A DNA stretch of 64,000 nt from Pyrenula massariospora (Eukaryota > Ascomycota > Eurotiomycetes > Pyrenulales > Pyrenulaceae). The notes under the pieces were generated by a model. It was not told the origin of the DNA. It ran no database searches and saw only the letters and a program-made list of their open reading frames with translations. Made by a program: the position numbers and the translations under genes. Shown here in pieces: positions 1 to 11,440 of this stretch. How positions within the stretch are numbered: position 1 is the stretch's first letter; each line of letters starts with the position of its first letter. The DNA lies in the NCBI GenBank assembly GCA_021030905.1, contig JAGFMI010000003.1, forward strand, positions 868,001 through 932,000, read 5' to 3'.

Positions 1-1092
1 GTCAGCTCCTTGTTCATTTACCCATTTGTCCGCGGATGACACGTCCCGAAGCGCTTCTGCCAGGTCGACATTGGGGTTTGGATCATCTTGAAATTGAAGA
101 GACTTCCCTGTAATTGTTGGCATGCGCTCGAAAATCTTTAGCTGTAGGCCTGTGGTATGTGATCGCCGCGTCGCTCCAGCCGCATAGATATTTTGTAGCA
201 TGCCAAGTCCACCGGCTCCGACTATGTACCAGGCATTCGCTTTGAGTGCGGAAACGCTCAATAATAGACAAACCCATAGAGCTGCAAGGATAGCAAATAC
301 AAAAGATGTCTCCGAACGAACAGCTCCTCTGGCCGTTGCAAAAGCCTCCAAGTCGGGGGAGCCCGGGCTGCCTATAAGCACCATGATATGCTTATGGCCA
401 TTGCCTCTCGTAATGCAAATAACGTTATCTCTAAGAAGCATTGCTCCCGCCCACTTCTCTCCTCTCCATTGTGGCAAGCAGCAGGTTATGTGTGCAAGCA
501 TGTTACCGCATAGCACGACCATCATTGCCCCCCAGTCTCCGTGTACAACCCAAGGAGGGATCGCAAGCCCAATTTCAGCAAGAATTGTCAGCCAACCCAT
601 CCACCAAACATGGTCCGGAAGAGGCTCTTGAAGAGGCCCAAGCTCAAAGATATCAATGCGGAGAGAGTCGTTCTTCTCGTCAATCGGGTTGCGGGCCTCA
701 TGGTCTCTCAGAAGTCGTTCGATTACCCAAGACTTATTGTCCCGTTGGAACCCATTGGCACAATTGACCACGATAGCTGAATTTTCTGGGGCTGGCAATA
801 ATCTCCTATCACCAACGGCGGATAGAATTTGGCTGAATCCAAATGCTACCCAGCCGAAAGAAAACGCAACAGGTGTGAGTGGAAGTACAGCAAGCGGAAG
901 CGATGGTTCGCCAGCGTCTGTTGAAGACTGGACAGAGTTGCCCTGTCTTCGAGCCGGGAGGCGGAGGGTATATCCTACTGTCTGTGCGATGGCTTTTTGT
1001 ACGATATCGCCGCCGATGAGAAGGAGAAGGCTCAGGATGTCTGCTGGGTTTCTCCACTGCTCTCGGAGCTCGTTAGCCGTAGTATTTGACAT
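1..1092 (-). CDS. multi-pass membrane protein, 5' part (runs off left edge)
   Basis: An uninterrupted frame of 364 codons runs from ATG at 1092 to the window edge, so the 3' part is missing. Hydrophobic stretches at about residues 18-40, 60-90, 155-195 and 255-300 suggest at least four membrane passes. A conserved-looking soluble loop (CANGFQRDNK, then SWVIERLLRDHE) lies between the second and third. The N-terminus MSNTTANELREQWRNP followed by DILSLLLLIGGD is of a type I associate with a widespread uncharacterised fungal membrane protein family; no function is known to me. The start is the first ATG of the frame and needs no intron. The gene is divergent from the NLR at 1377 with about 285 bp between the two starts. 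It could be a single long exon or contain introns outside the window. Confidence 0.75.
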   Translation of the reverse strand, partial: MSNTTANELREQWRNPADILSLLLLIGGDIVQKAIAQTVGYTLRLPARRQGNSVQSSTDAGEPSLPLAVLPLTPVAFSFGWVAFGFSQILSAVGDRRLLPAPENSAIVVNCANGFQRDNKSWVIERLLRDHEARNPIDEKNDSLRIDIFELGPLQEPLPDHVWWMGWLTILAEIGLAIPPWVVHGDWGAMMVVLCGNMLAHITCCLPQWRGEKWAGAMLLRDNVICITRGNGHKHIMVLIGSPGSPDLEAFATARGAVRSETSFVFAILAALWVCLLLSVSALKANAWYIVGAGGLGMLQNIYAAGATRRSHTTGLQLKIFERMPTITGKSLQFQDDPNPNVDLAEALRDVSSADKWVNEQGAD

Positions 1093-1376
1093 GATGGCTA
1101 TCAGATAGCAAATTGTGCTTTGTAATGCAAAAAGCTAGGAGACAAGCATTCCCAAGCCGAAATGAGTTTGAAGTCTCTCTTGTTGACGTTCCCCAGCATG
1201 TAGCCTCGCGATGTGCCAATTGGTCTCATTGGTGGTGGTTTGGAAGTCACGTGCTTATTCAGCTGCTAAAAATAAAATCTGGGCGTTCAGCCCAGTGCCT
1301 TGGTCGTTACCCTTTGAGTTTTCAGCAATGAGAATCGTGTAAACTAAAAACCTTAGGTACGTGTGATGGTGATACC
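1093..1376. promoter_or_regulatory. shared divergent upstream region
   Basis: Short intergenic space between two divergent starts (1092 minus, 1377 plus). It presumably carries both promoters. I see no clear TATA box or repeat. Confidence 0.35.
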
Positions 1377-4300
1377 ATGGTTGACTCTCGGATCCTTACT
1401 ACTGTTCTTGTGGGCCTCCCCACCGTGTTGATCTGCGGTATCCTGCTCAAACAGATAATCGGCTCGCAGAAATGGCAACAAAACACCGGCCAACAGAAGC
1501 GAAGCGCTTCGTCTTTAGAAAACAGCGGTGTTTGGGCGCGCGAAAAGTCGACAAAGGCTGGAAATGAGGCGGATGAGGTTGAGGTCAAGCAAGAGGCAGA
1601 GCCAGTTGGATCAGTCGAAGATGAGCTAAGCCCAACAGGGACACTACAAAGCTCAACCGACACTGGAAAGATTAAGCAACGTAAGGCTTAATTCTCTACT
1701 TGTTTACAAATTTATCTATCTGATTAGGCCACTGATTGTGGTACCAGTGCTGGAAGTTCTCATTACAGAAATATGCACCGGCTTATCAATCCCTGACTTC
1801 TTTGGACGGTTGGACATGCCAAGCTTCTTCGTCATCTATGCTCACGACAATGACAAGTTTGGGAAGGCTGACGACCGAAAAGTACATAGTATTATTAGAT
1901 ACTTTAAGATGATTGGATCGAGGATTCGATCGGATAGAAGTCCGGTTCTCGCTTCTGAACCGCTTTATTCGGCGGCACGGCAAAATATCCTTGCTAAACA
2001 GCTCTGTCTCCTGCCAAAAGAAATCGCTAAGAATCATGTCGATAAAATTATACTGTGCCATTCCGAAGTGCTCCACAATTATTGCATTGATCCTGAAGCC
2101 AAAGAGTATGTTGAAGAAGTCAAAGAAGCGGGAAGAAGAGAGATAGAAAAGTATCGGACTGCGGGGCAGAATCCAAAGATATCAAACGCAGAGCACGTTC
2201 GAAGCATTCAAGATGCAATTAAAACCGTTATTATAAAGTATAGGAAGAATGAACACTTTCATCACGTTATGACCGAGATTGGGCTGGTCTCCTTGCGAGT
2301 CTCGCGCGATAATGATTCTCTGGCTGTAATCCCAATTGACCTACATTCAACCGATACGATTCTCGATGATTTCTCGTTCTTAGATCCCCTACTGCACTAC
2401 GAGACCCTAGGACCGCAGTTCGCAGCAAAGTTTGATGATTCGGAGAGGACACATCGACTATTCTTTAAACTACTAAAGCGATTGTACCATGAAGTTCCGG
2501 TATTCGTTGACTTTCTAGAAGAGACTTATAACAAAGGTGTTGAGAATTTTCATAGGACTTCAAAGTTGACCATCACCGAGTTTACAGAGAGACTAAGGAC
2601 CGAAATTTACGAGGAATTGGTGTCGTCCAGGAAAACCCGTGACAAGGATAGAGCTTGGCCCCGCTACCTTCAGCCTGAAGGGGGTGAAGAACTATACGAT
2701 GCGCCATTGATCGCGCCTAATCCAATTGGCCCTGTAAATGTTCCCCCGCCAAGCTTCCAACCGATCTCTTGGTACCACCGGCCGAACATCAGCAGGGTAT
2801 GTATTATGTTCATGTATTGTTCTAACCTCATCCTAATAAAGTGATGCTTAGATCTTATCAACACCCTCTATTTTCCTGACATGGAGACCAGACTTGCGGA
2901 TATTCCCAACCCATATCCTGGCACTCTGAATTGGTTATTCGATCATCCATTGTATTTGAAATGGTTGGACCAAGACGGCGGAACGCTTCGTATCCGAGGC
3001 AGCCCAGGCTGTGGAAAGTCGATCGCGATGAAGTCTATTTTGACGTCTGACCTCGCACGTGAAACAAAAACTCATCTTCATCTTGTTTACTTTTTCCACC
3101 GTCGGGGATCAGCCCTCCAATGTACGAGGCTTGGGATGTATCGAACTTTACTGTTCCAACTCCTACGAAGAGTTCCATCAGCAGGTAAAGACTTCTGGCC
3201 ATGTGCAGAGAATATGTTGAAGAGCAACTTCTCGGTGCCGTGGAATATAGGCATTGTTCGGGAATTGTTCATCAGGGCCCTCCTTCTTGCAGGCCAGTCG
3301 GCTCGGTTTAAGATTTTCTTAGACGCGCTTGACGAAGCAAGCAGCGAGGACACCACATCTGCGGAAGCAGCCAACGATGAAGCTAGAGCCGTGATAGCAG
3401 ATCTGCGCCGAATCACTAGAGAAGTAGGGAGTGTATCCAAAGGGCTAAGTATCTGCTTCGCCTGTAGATACTACCCGGCAATCGTGGTCGATAATGGTCT
3501 GGAGATCAAGCTCGATGAGTACAGCACAGAAAGCATAGATTTGTACATCAGAACTGAGCTGACTCATGAATCCGATTCTTGGTGTTATTTAGAGCGGGAA
3601 GAAGTCGATTACTTGGTCAAAGCGATCAAAGAGCGATCCTCTGGTTTCTTCATCTGGGCAAATTTGGTAGTGAAATCAGTGGCGAGGCGGTTAGAAAACC
3701 ACGAAACATTTCGCCACCTAATGCAACACATCGAATCTCTACCATTAGGTCTTAGGGACCTTTATAACGATAGGTTCCGTAGCGTTTCCGTTGAAAATAC
3801 CGAACATAGATCTATCATGCTGGTACTTTTCCAGTGGATTAGATTCGCGCGACGGCCAATGACACTCGAAGAATTGCGGGTTGCAATAAATTCGGATGAG
3901 ATCCTGATGGAGTTGATAGACTTAACGCCCGAAGAGCCACGACTAGTAGTTGAAGATGATGTATCCATGATGAGGATCGTAGAGAAATATACATGTGGGC
4001 TAACAAAGATGGTGGAAACCACTGGGAAAGGTGGCGGGAAAAGAGATGTCGTCCAGTTTATCCATCATACGGTCTTCGAATACTTTTCAAGTCCTGGGAA
4101 CTTTTACGGGAATTCCGACCCAGAAGCATCTGAATTGGAATTTTGGGAAGGGCGAAGCAATTACAGGCTAGGGCGCGTATGCTATAGCTTCATCAAATTC
4201 AAAAATGCAGAGAGAGATAGATTACGTCCAAAAGAGCTGGAAGATACTTCATTCTATGACTACGCTGTCGAATTCTGGTTCGTCCACGCAGCGGAGGCAT

Positions 4301-4506
4301 CAAGAAATCGTATTTCGCAGGAGTATATAATGGATGTGCTTGGGCCTGAAGCAGGGAGAAGCGGAGAACTCCTGCTCACTGGATGGGCGAGTGGGTACGG
4401 ACGCGAGAGGCTTAGGTCACGGTCCCTCGGACCACTTCCTACCTTGCTGGAAGTTGCTACAGCTTTTGATATCCCCGAACTTGTTCACAAACTGGATCAC
4501 GCCTGA
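1377..4506 (+). CDS. TIR-like/NACHT NLR protein with possible N-terminal TM anchor
   Basis: Proposed three-exon gene: 1377-1680, 1748-2800 and 2852-4506 (about 1003 aa). Exon 1 encodes a short N-terminus with one hydrophobic segment (TVLVGLPTVLICGILL), then a polar acidic stretch. Exon 2 encodes a TIR/SEFIR-like segment from about residue 125: strand FFVIYAHDN, helix-strand IIRYFKMIGSRIRSD, strand VDKIILCHSEVL, then HVMTEIG and strand LAVIPIDL. Exon 3 has a NACHT domain with P-loop GSPGCGKS (about 502-509) and Walker B IFLDALDEAS (about 605). The protein stops about 180 residues after the NACHT winged-helix part (FIHHTVFEYFS), with no ankyrin, WD or TPR array. Fungal NLRs are STAND sensors whose N-terminal domain executes the response. 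The exon 1-2 join uses acceptor TACCAG at 1747. The exon 2-3 join needs donor GTATTA at 2801, because the better GTATGT at 2797 breaks frame. The NACHT core is secure. Exon 1 could be a separate gene, with the NLR starting at ATG 1816. Confidence 0.7.
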
Positions 4507-4865
4507 CGGATTGGACTAGCTTGATGAGGTAGTTGCAACCGCAAATTGCTTGCGTTTGAGTGGGAAATTAGGAAATTCCAATGGTGCAAAGAGAGGTCGG
4601 TGAAGTTCACGTTCAGAAAACAGGGCCTGCTAAACGAGATATAAGCAATACGAGAAATTGCTGTACAGAAAACGACACTGATCTTGGATGAAGTACACCA
4701 ACGCATGAAGAATGTTGTGAGGAGCTTGATCTAGCTTGTTGAGAGGAGGACTATCTCTGAAAAGATAGTAAACTATGGCGGTGAGCAACGTAATAAACTT
4801 ATAAAAGATATAGAAGATATTTCACTGTCCCACAACTGACTCGTTTTCATCAAGGAGACCATTAC
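4507..4865. other. convergent 3' intergenic space
   Basis: Lies between the stop of the NLR (plus) and the stop of the MFS gene (minus). No ankyrin-like continuation of the NLR is recognisable and no gene is seen. Confidence 0.5.
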
Positions 4866-6580
4866 TTAATCAACAAAAGCCTGCTTCCCATACTCTTCCT
4901 TCTCCAAGGTGAGCTCATCAATGAAGAAGCTACTTATGAAGCCTACAACACTAATAAAAGCTAACGCAGCCCAGATAAATTTTGTTGTGTCCCCATAGAC
5001 TTCTAGAACAGAATCCCGCATTTCCATCGAGATGTCCAAATGTCGTATGAGCGGAATATTGTCGATCGCGTGCGTCGCATCATTCAACCCAAGTGATGCT
5101 GGCAAGTGAAGTCCCTCGATCCGGCTGCCAAACACGTTCGAGAATATCGTTGCCCCCAACGAAACACCAACCACCGAACCAAGTGATCGAGCTAAAACAA
5201 ACGTGCCGCTGGCCATGCCAACGTCATTCGTGTCACAAGCCGCTTGTAGGGGGACGTTGAGGGCTGGATACAGAAGCCCCACGCCGATGCCAGGTGGTAT
5301 CTGCAAGCCGTTGTACAGCCACGGTGGAGAGTCGGAGCCGAGAGCGATCATTCCGCCGAGGCCGGCCATGCTGAGGGTCCATCCGAGCCAGATTGCCCAT
5401 TTGTATTTCCTCGTAGCATCGATCAGGATGGCGCAGACGATTGAAATGGGGGTCACAGTGAAGAAAAGAGGGAAGCTACTGATGACTGCTCGCATTGGAG
5501 TCTGTTGAAGCGCTCCTTCGAAGAGGACGGGGAGGTAGAAGATGCCACACCAAAGAATGACGCCGTGGATGAAGGATCCGAAGAGGGATGCCGCAGCTGT
5601 TCGCCGTGACAACAATATAATTGGGATTATAGGATATTGTGCCCTAGTCTCCCAGTAGACGAAGATCGCGAGGAGGACTATGCCGAGAACGGAAGGGAAA
5701 AGGGTCCGCCACGAGCTCCATGGGTAGAGTTGGTCGGCCCAGACGAGAGCGAGAATGAAAAGCGTGGAGCCCGCTATGAAGAGTAGAATCCCTGCCACGT
5801 CAACTTTCTTGATCCTTTCACGGAAAGCTGAGGCATCAGTGGCGAGGTTGAGGAAGAAGGGAATGAAGCATAAAGAAGCTCCGACCAGGGGGAGGTTGAT
5901 CCATGCTACCCATCTCCACGTCGAATACTGTGTGAAAAGTGCACCAACGATGGGGCCAAGGATTGAGCCTCCGGCGAACATCATCCCCAAGAGCCCAATG
6001 TAAAGGGGTCGCTGCTTCAGCGTTGTCATGTCGGTTAAAATGATCTCTGCCAAAGCTTCTAAGCCTCCAGCACCTACTCCTTGAATGGATCGTCCTATAA
6101 TGAGCATACAACCAGACCATGCAAGAGCCACGACGAGCGAGCCAACGGTGAAAAAGAACATGCAAACGTAGAGTACAGGCTTGCGGCCAAAGATGTCTGA
6201 CAATGTCGTGTGTACTGGGAGAAAGCAGACGGCTGTCAAGAGAAACGATATGCCTGCCCAGAATGACTCCAAAGTCGTCGCGCCGAGGTCTTCTGCGACA
6301 ATCTTACCCGCACTGTCAGCTGCAACGATTTGATATTTAAGATGGGCATCTATACTGGCAAAGCAATCGCAAATATCGTGGCATCAAGTGCACTTGCGAA
6401 AGCCACTATGGAGAGCCCGATGAAAGCCAGTTGAAAGCTCAAAGATCTCCGCTTCTTAGCGGGTGCAAAAGGGTCGTCTGATCCATTGCGTCAACCTACA
6501 TCCAAGTCCGACAATGAGTTCAACTTACCTCCGACGACCTCATATGTGCCCATAACAACAACTTCTTTGTCATTATCCAT
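4866..6580 (-). CDS. MFS drug:H+ antiporter, DHA2-like (14 TM)
   Basis: Plasma-membrane proton antiporter of the DHA2 type, a family that exports drugs or secondary metabolites. The body (4866 to about 6290) carries family hallmarks: LSDIFGRKPVLY (motif A region), GRSIQGVGAGGLEAL, GPIVGALFTQYSTWRW (motif C and the following loop), and many hydrophobic helices, ending with a short hydrophilic tail. Two N-terminal exons fit upstream. Exon 1 is 6529-6580 (ATG 6580, MDNDKEVVVMGTYEV); a 51-nt intron follows; exon 2 is 6356-6477 with the first helix ending DATIFAIALP. The next join, from exon 2 to the frame reading EDLGATTLESFW, does not keep frame with any GT-AG pair I can find, so either an unusual splice or a one-base break exists there. 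No biosynthetic cluster genes adjoin it. The substrate cannot be told from sequence. Confidence 0.85.
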
Positions 6581-9500
6581 TGGGTATGTGAGAGCGACAA
6601 CGTGTTCAATGCCTCCACCAGAGACGAGATACTAGGCAGCAAACACCTATCGGTTTTGACCTACATCGAGGTAGGCGGAGAAATTTGGTCGATCACATAT
6701 CAACCGAGGGGCCGCGATCCATTTGTAGAGATTATCAGGTATCGTATCATAGGAATCTTCGGAGAATGCCATGATACGATGCTTTCGGGCAAGGGCAAAA
6801 GCTGTGGAAATGGGGCCGCCGCGTAATAGTAGCTGCATTGTATTAAGGCTACTGGAGATGCCGTGGCTTGATCGGGTGTTAGCATTTCTAAAATCTCTAT
6901 GGTGCGGTGCGAGTAAGAGAGCCCTGCTGATAGCCCTCTCGCTGCACGCTGCTTGATGTGTTCAGATAAAGCTTGTCGCTGTAGAGTCGTTCTGTCCTGT
7001 AGGTCCTTGCACCGCCTCAAAACGCGGGGGAGGTGAAGTTTTGCACTGCATAGATCACCCGAAAAGGAAATCCTCGCCCCCACACGTCTGCTTGTTCGAA
7101 GCCATCCGCTCCCCTGCGAACAGCTCTTTCTCCTGCAATGCAAGGCTTGCTAATTTGATCGCCAATTACTCGCAGCAAGAGCCTCGCAGAGCGTTTCTGC
7201 CCCCAAGCACAACGATGGCCTAGTTGGCCTCTTTACGTTCTCGAAGTTTCAAGATAGCAGCCTGTGCAGGCCGAGGCCGCATCCATGTCCTGCTAGCCCA
7301 TCATTCAATTACTTATTGCGGTATACACGAAGTACAGATGCGCTGCGTTGCATGCGTCCGTCAGATATCGAAACTCATTATTCTGTCATCGGTATGTCAA
7401 ACCTCATATTCAAGTCCAGGACATTATCGACCATTTCAACGTTTGTGGGACGTTCAGCATCTGCGACGGACCTTCTCTTAAAGCCTATCGAAGTGTTAAG
7501 GTCAGACCAACACATAGTCCTGCCATAGGCTCAAAAGGTTGAGGTAGAGACTTGGCTTTGCTTTTAGTCGCTGCAGGCAATGAACTCAAAATCTTCACAC
7601 CTGGCTAAGAAGACTTGCGTTCTCAGTCGCATCTGCCACCATTTTGAATTGGCCCCAAGTACAATTGGCTGACAACCTCCATCAAATGACCTCGCATCAA
7701 AGCTAGCCTTGACCGGAGCTTGGGGCTGTGTTGGTCTACCTTACCGAGATTGAAAGGGAAAACCATCTGAATTTATACACATCGAGCAGCGATGAAACAC
7801 TTCGAACCTTGACGCTTGTACCTCGGCTTTTTAGGACGTTTAATCTTATTTCTTTGGCTAACTAGATCGGACCTTCTCTCAAACCCTGACAGTCTACATC
7901 CACCTTCACTTTGTAAAAAAGTACCATTTCAGCTTAAGAGGGCGACCCACAACAGTGAATGCTGTACTCCTACCTCTCCTGTGCTGAACCATGCCACCTC
8001 GCTATAAGTACACCACAAATACAATTGAACATCTCTCACATTCGCTAATACGGTACAACAAAAAAGTTTGAGAAGGTGGTACTTCAATGGTGATCAACAC
8101 AGAAAACATATGATCGATGTCTGTCAACCTGGATGCTCTTTCTCTGAGCCTACTTTACTACCTGCTAAGACCTACATTAAATATACAAATGATCATCAAG
8201 TTCCTAAGATCAACGTGAGTTCTAGGTACTAGTCCTCACTCTACCCCCTAGGTGCAGACTTTGAGTAAGTTGTTCTAATGCAATAGAGTGAGAAGCACCC
8301 GGCTCACCAGGCTGAGCCATGCGCGGATACAGACATGAGCTGGGAATGAGCTCCTAATCAAGGTGGGTGAGCCCCATATTAGTGTCGATAGAGCTATGAG
8401 GATCTTGGTACATCATAATGAGTTTGTGATAGGATCCTGAGCCGGCTCTAACAAACCAGAACAGGCTCTTTAGGTCGAGTTTAGAGAATCTTACTCTTGT
8501 CAAACCCCTGGTAGAATAGAAATATGTCACAAAGTGGCTGAAGTGACGTGAAGTCTAATGCTTTCACATTGATCTAGAATAGCTGTATTATAATACAAAT
8601 CGTGGCGGCGACTACTCATTATCAACTATTTACGTGAAAACTCTTTCAGAAGCTGGAGTTTCTCACAAGAATCAAGTTTTCTTTTAAAGTTCAAGTCGTG
8701 GTCTGGTCTGCAGAAGGGAGGAGTGAAGTACGAATTTTAAGGGGTTTGAGATTTAAAAGCATTTACTATGTCTCTGAAAAACGGTCCTTCCAAACTTGTT
8801 AGAAGAGTCAATTTATAGTCTTTTAGTCCATGCTGAACTACATTATTACCGAACTACATTACTATAAGTGCCTGTAGCTAAGCCACAGTGGCGTGTTGGA
8901 ATATACGAGATAGGTGTTTAAGAGAAGTAGTAACGAAAATTGTCTGTAAGGCTGTATACAAATTTGGGGGGAGTGGTATAGAATTGTCTAAGAAAACACC
9001 ATTTGAGAGAGTGAAGTCCATCTATACGACCATCTGCTCGTTGCTATCGACCATACCCGACCACCGACTCCATTCCACCACCTATTTTAGTCCTGCGCCA
9101 TATAAAACTGTAATGTAGACGTCCTTGCGAGACGTTTTTCCGTCTGTATACCCATTCATCCTTCGTTATTTCTTAGCGAGCGTGTTCCTATCTAGATATC
9201 CGCCAGTACTGGTTGAGCCTGGAGAGGAGCCTTAGCAAGGTAGGACGGAAATATATGAGAACTAACCCATCTTGCTCTTTGCTCCTATTCCAACCTTCTA
9301 CAAGGGAGAGAAAATGATTAGGATCGAAATCGTGATAGGGTCCATTTTTTTAGAAGTGTGAGGAAGTCTGTTCGACTATAATCGTTTTAGAAAGAATTTT
9401 GACTTTAGTCTTTTGGGGAAATCTGAGCTTGATGGTTTTTTGACCAGGAGGGGCACACGCTTTATATACACAATCGTGCCTTGGCATAGCCTCATAGATA

Positions 9501-10717
9501 TATGGTTGACTTAGTGACTCCTTTGCTAAATATTATTTTGTCATTATCTTCTTGAACACGAATTAGTCTTACTATGCGGTCTTTTTCTGATTCGTCTCGC
9601 GTTCCTATCGTGACCTCCTCGCACCAACGACAACCAACGCCCTTATCCACGCGAATTAGCCTCACAAGGCAGAAAATCGCTCTTCCACTACTCCGAACAC
9701 CTTGATCATTTGCAGTTGGGGCTTAGAACGCCACGACTATTCCTGACAGCGCTTTGGATCGGAAAGTGGTAACTTTTGGTTGGTTGCTTTCATTTAGAGC
9801 TTTTTTCGGAGGTCGTGCGGCTCATAATTACCAATGGTTTCGCAGTTGCGACCTGGGTGGTGAGACCTCCAAGACTTTTCTAAGCCTAGAGCGGCGCCGA
9901 TTTCCACCCACCTTTGCGGGAGGCCGGCAAAACGCGAATAGCACATCAACTGCCTCCGTTGACCCGTCCTAAGAGGGATCCTTATGATCCTAGATTTCAG
10001 CTCTGTAAAACACCGACCAGTTTCATAGAAACACATCTACTCCGAGAAATTGAAGATTTTTAGAGTCGAAGAATTGTCCGCAAACTCCAAAAACTTCCCT
10101 TATCTCCAAAGTCTAGCCTCCCTATGAAGGTTCGGATTTGCGTGCTCTCCGAAGAGAAAATTGATCTATAATTCAGCGCTTTTATAGGTTGATGGCAGCT
10201 GACGTCCAACGGAATATAAAAATGTCTCCTTCACCGCCGCAAAGGGATTGACTGGTTGGGTACTGGTCCTCAAACGTGGCTGTCTGAGTTGCAATCCACT
10301 CCGACGTCATCGTGCAGACTCGAGAGCCACATAATTGATAAGCCATAGTCCCACAAGGCTGCCTCCGCTGCGAAGTGGCTAAGAGAGCCATAGCGGAACA
10401 GGGCTGGACCAAGGTTGACTTGGAATTGCGCGGCAGTATTAAGTCACTCGAGACTGCCCACCTGCCAGTGTTCAAAATTTGAGACTTATTTAACTGGTGC
10501 AAACGAGCAGAAACCTGTAGTTCAACTGATCACCCTCCCCCAAACCATCAGTTTACTCGTGAGTCTGGCTAGAGGCGCTGGTATCATTACCAATGCTAAT
10601 TCCTGTTAGTAGGCATCGAGCGCAGGCATCATCCTCCTCTGAGTGACAATCGATCCATTCTATCTTACCATAAGTATCAAAGACTCGAGTATCACATTAC
10701 CGCTCCCGAATGTTGAA
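6581..10717. other. 4.1 kb gene-poor region
   Basis: No convincing gene. Open frames are short, lack homology signals and do not join by splicing. Part of it (about 8550-9560) is AT-rich with many stops, as in decayed repeat sequence. GAGC/GGCTC-type short inverted words recur at 8300-8470. A short direct repeat lies at 8842-8873. The final few hundred bases presumably hold the promoter of the methyltransferase gene. Confidence 0.5.
8842..8873. repeat. short tandem direct repeat
   Basis: Two adjacent copies of a 16-bp unit beginning GAACTACATTA, differing at three positions near the 3' end of the unit. It sits in AT-rich non-coding DNA. Significance unknown. Confidence 0.5.
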
Positions 10718-11440
10718 ATGTCACCTAACTCTCCCGATCCTGCAACCCTCGCGCTCGCAGGCTCTTTCCTCCTAGCCGCCTACCTCACCTACCACTGCTG
10801 GACTCCCCCAAACCCTAACCCTTCAGACACAACCGCCCCTCTACCAAATGATACTGTTGGAATCGGCTCTGCAGCTATTAAAATTCGGCGTTTCATCACT
10901 CTCTGCCTATGGATCATCCACGTACTCCTCACCGTCTTCTATCCCTCCCCTCCCACATTGCTCTGTCCTAACCCGAACAACCTGTCGAGCTCCCTCTTCA
11001 CATGGTCACCCTACACCATTGCTGCGGTGATGGTCATCGTAATAGCGGCACCGATTAGACTACTTGCGTTCAGGCAGCTGGGACAGAATTTCACGTTCAT
11101 GCTGGCCAAGCCAGACGCGTTGGTGACGACCGGGTTGTATGCTTATGTGCAGCATCCGAGTTATCCGACGAACTGGTTGATTTTGATATCCAATCTTGCG
11201 TTGCTGCTGAGGCCGGATGGTATTTTCGGGTGTGTGCTACCGAGCTGGGCTTTAAGGTGGGGGATGGTGAGTGGAGGAGTAAGGATGTGGCCGGCGCTGT
11301 TTGCCGGGATGGGGGTATTAGGACTTTATGTTACTTGGTTGCGGGTCAAAGATGAGGAGGCCATGCTAAAGAAGGAGTTTGGGAGAGAGTGGGAAGAGTA
11401 TCATCAAAGGACGATGAGATTCATTCCAGGGTTATTCTGA
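10718..11440 (+). CDS. ICMT/phospholipid methyltransferase-like membrane protein
   Basis: A 240-aa single-exon integral membrane protein related to isoprenylcysteine carboxyl methyltransferases and the wider PEMT-like family, which methylate prenylated C-termini or lipids at the ER using S-adenosylmethionine. Hydrophobic helices lie at about residues 8-24, 55-75, 95-120, 150-170 and 190-208. The C-terminal catalytic signature is present: LVTTGLYAYVQHPSYPTNW, then RVKDEEAMLKKEFG and REWEEYHQRTMRFIPGLF, with the HP pair, paired acidic residues and a terminal RFIPGLF like ICMT. The start is ATG 10718; the frame opens further upstream but only from a GTG. The first half is strongly C-rich on the coding strand and the second half G-rich. 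Whether the substrate is a CaaX protein or a small molecule cannot be decided. Confidence 0.85.
   Translation: MSPNSPDPATLALAGSFLLAAYLTYHCWTPPNPNPSDTTAPLPNDTVGIGSAAIKIRRFITLCLWIIHVLLTVFYPSPPTLLCPNPNNLSSSLFTWSPYTIAAVMVIVIAAPIRLLAFRQLGQNFTFMLAKPDALVTTGLYAYVQHPSYPTNWLILISNLALLLRPDGIFGCVLPSWALRWGMVSGGVRMWPALFAGMGVLGLYVTWLRVKDEEAMLKKEFGREWEEYHQRTMRFIPGLF

Noticed and set aside
6700-7143. 147-codon minus-strand frame upstream of the MFS gene
   Set aside because: Arg/Ser-rich, no recognised motif, overlaps other frames of similar length, and does not splice to a neighbour.
10182-10502. 106-codon minus-strand frame
   Set aside because: Opens from TTG, not ATG, and has no protein-like features.
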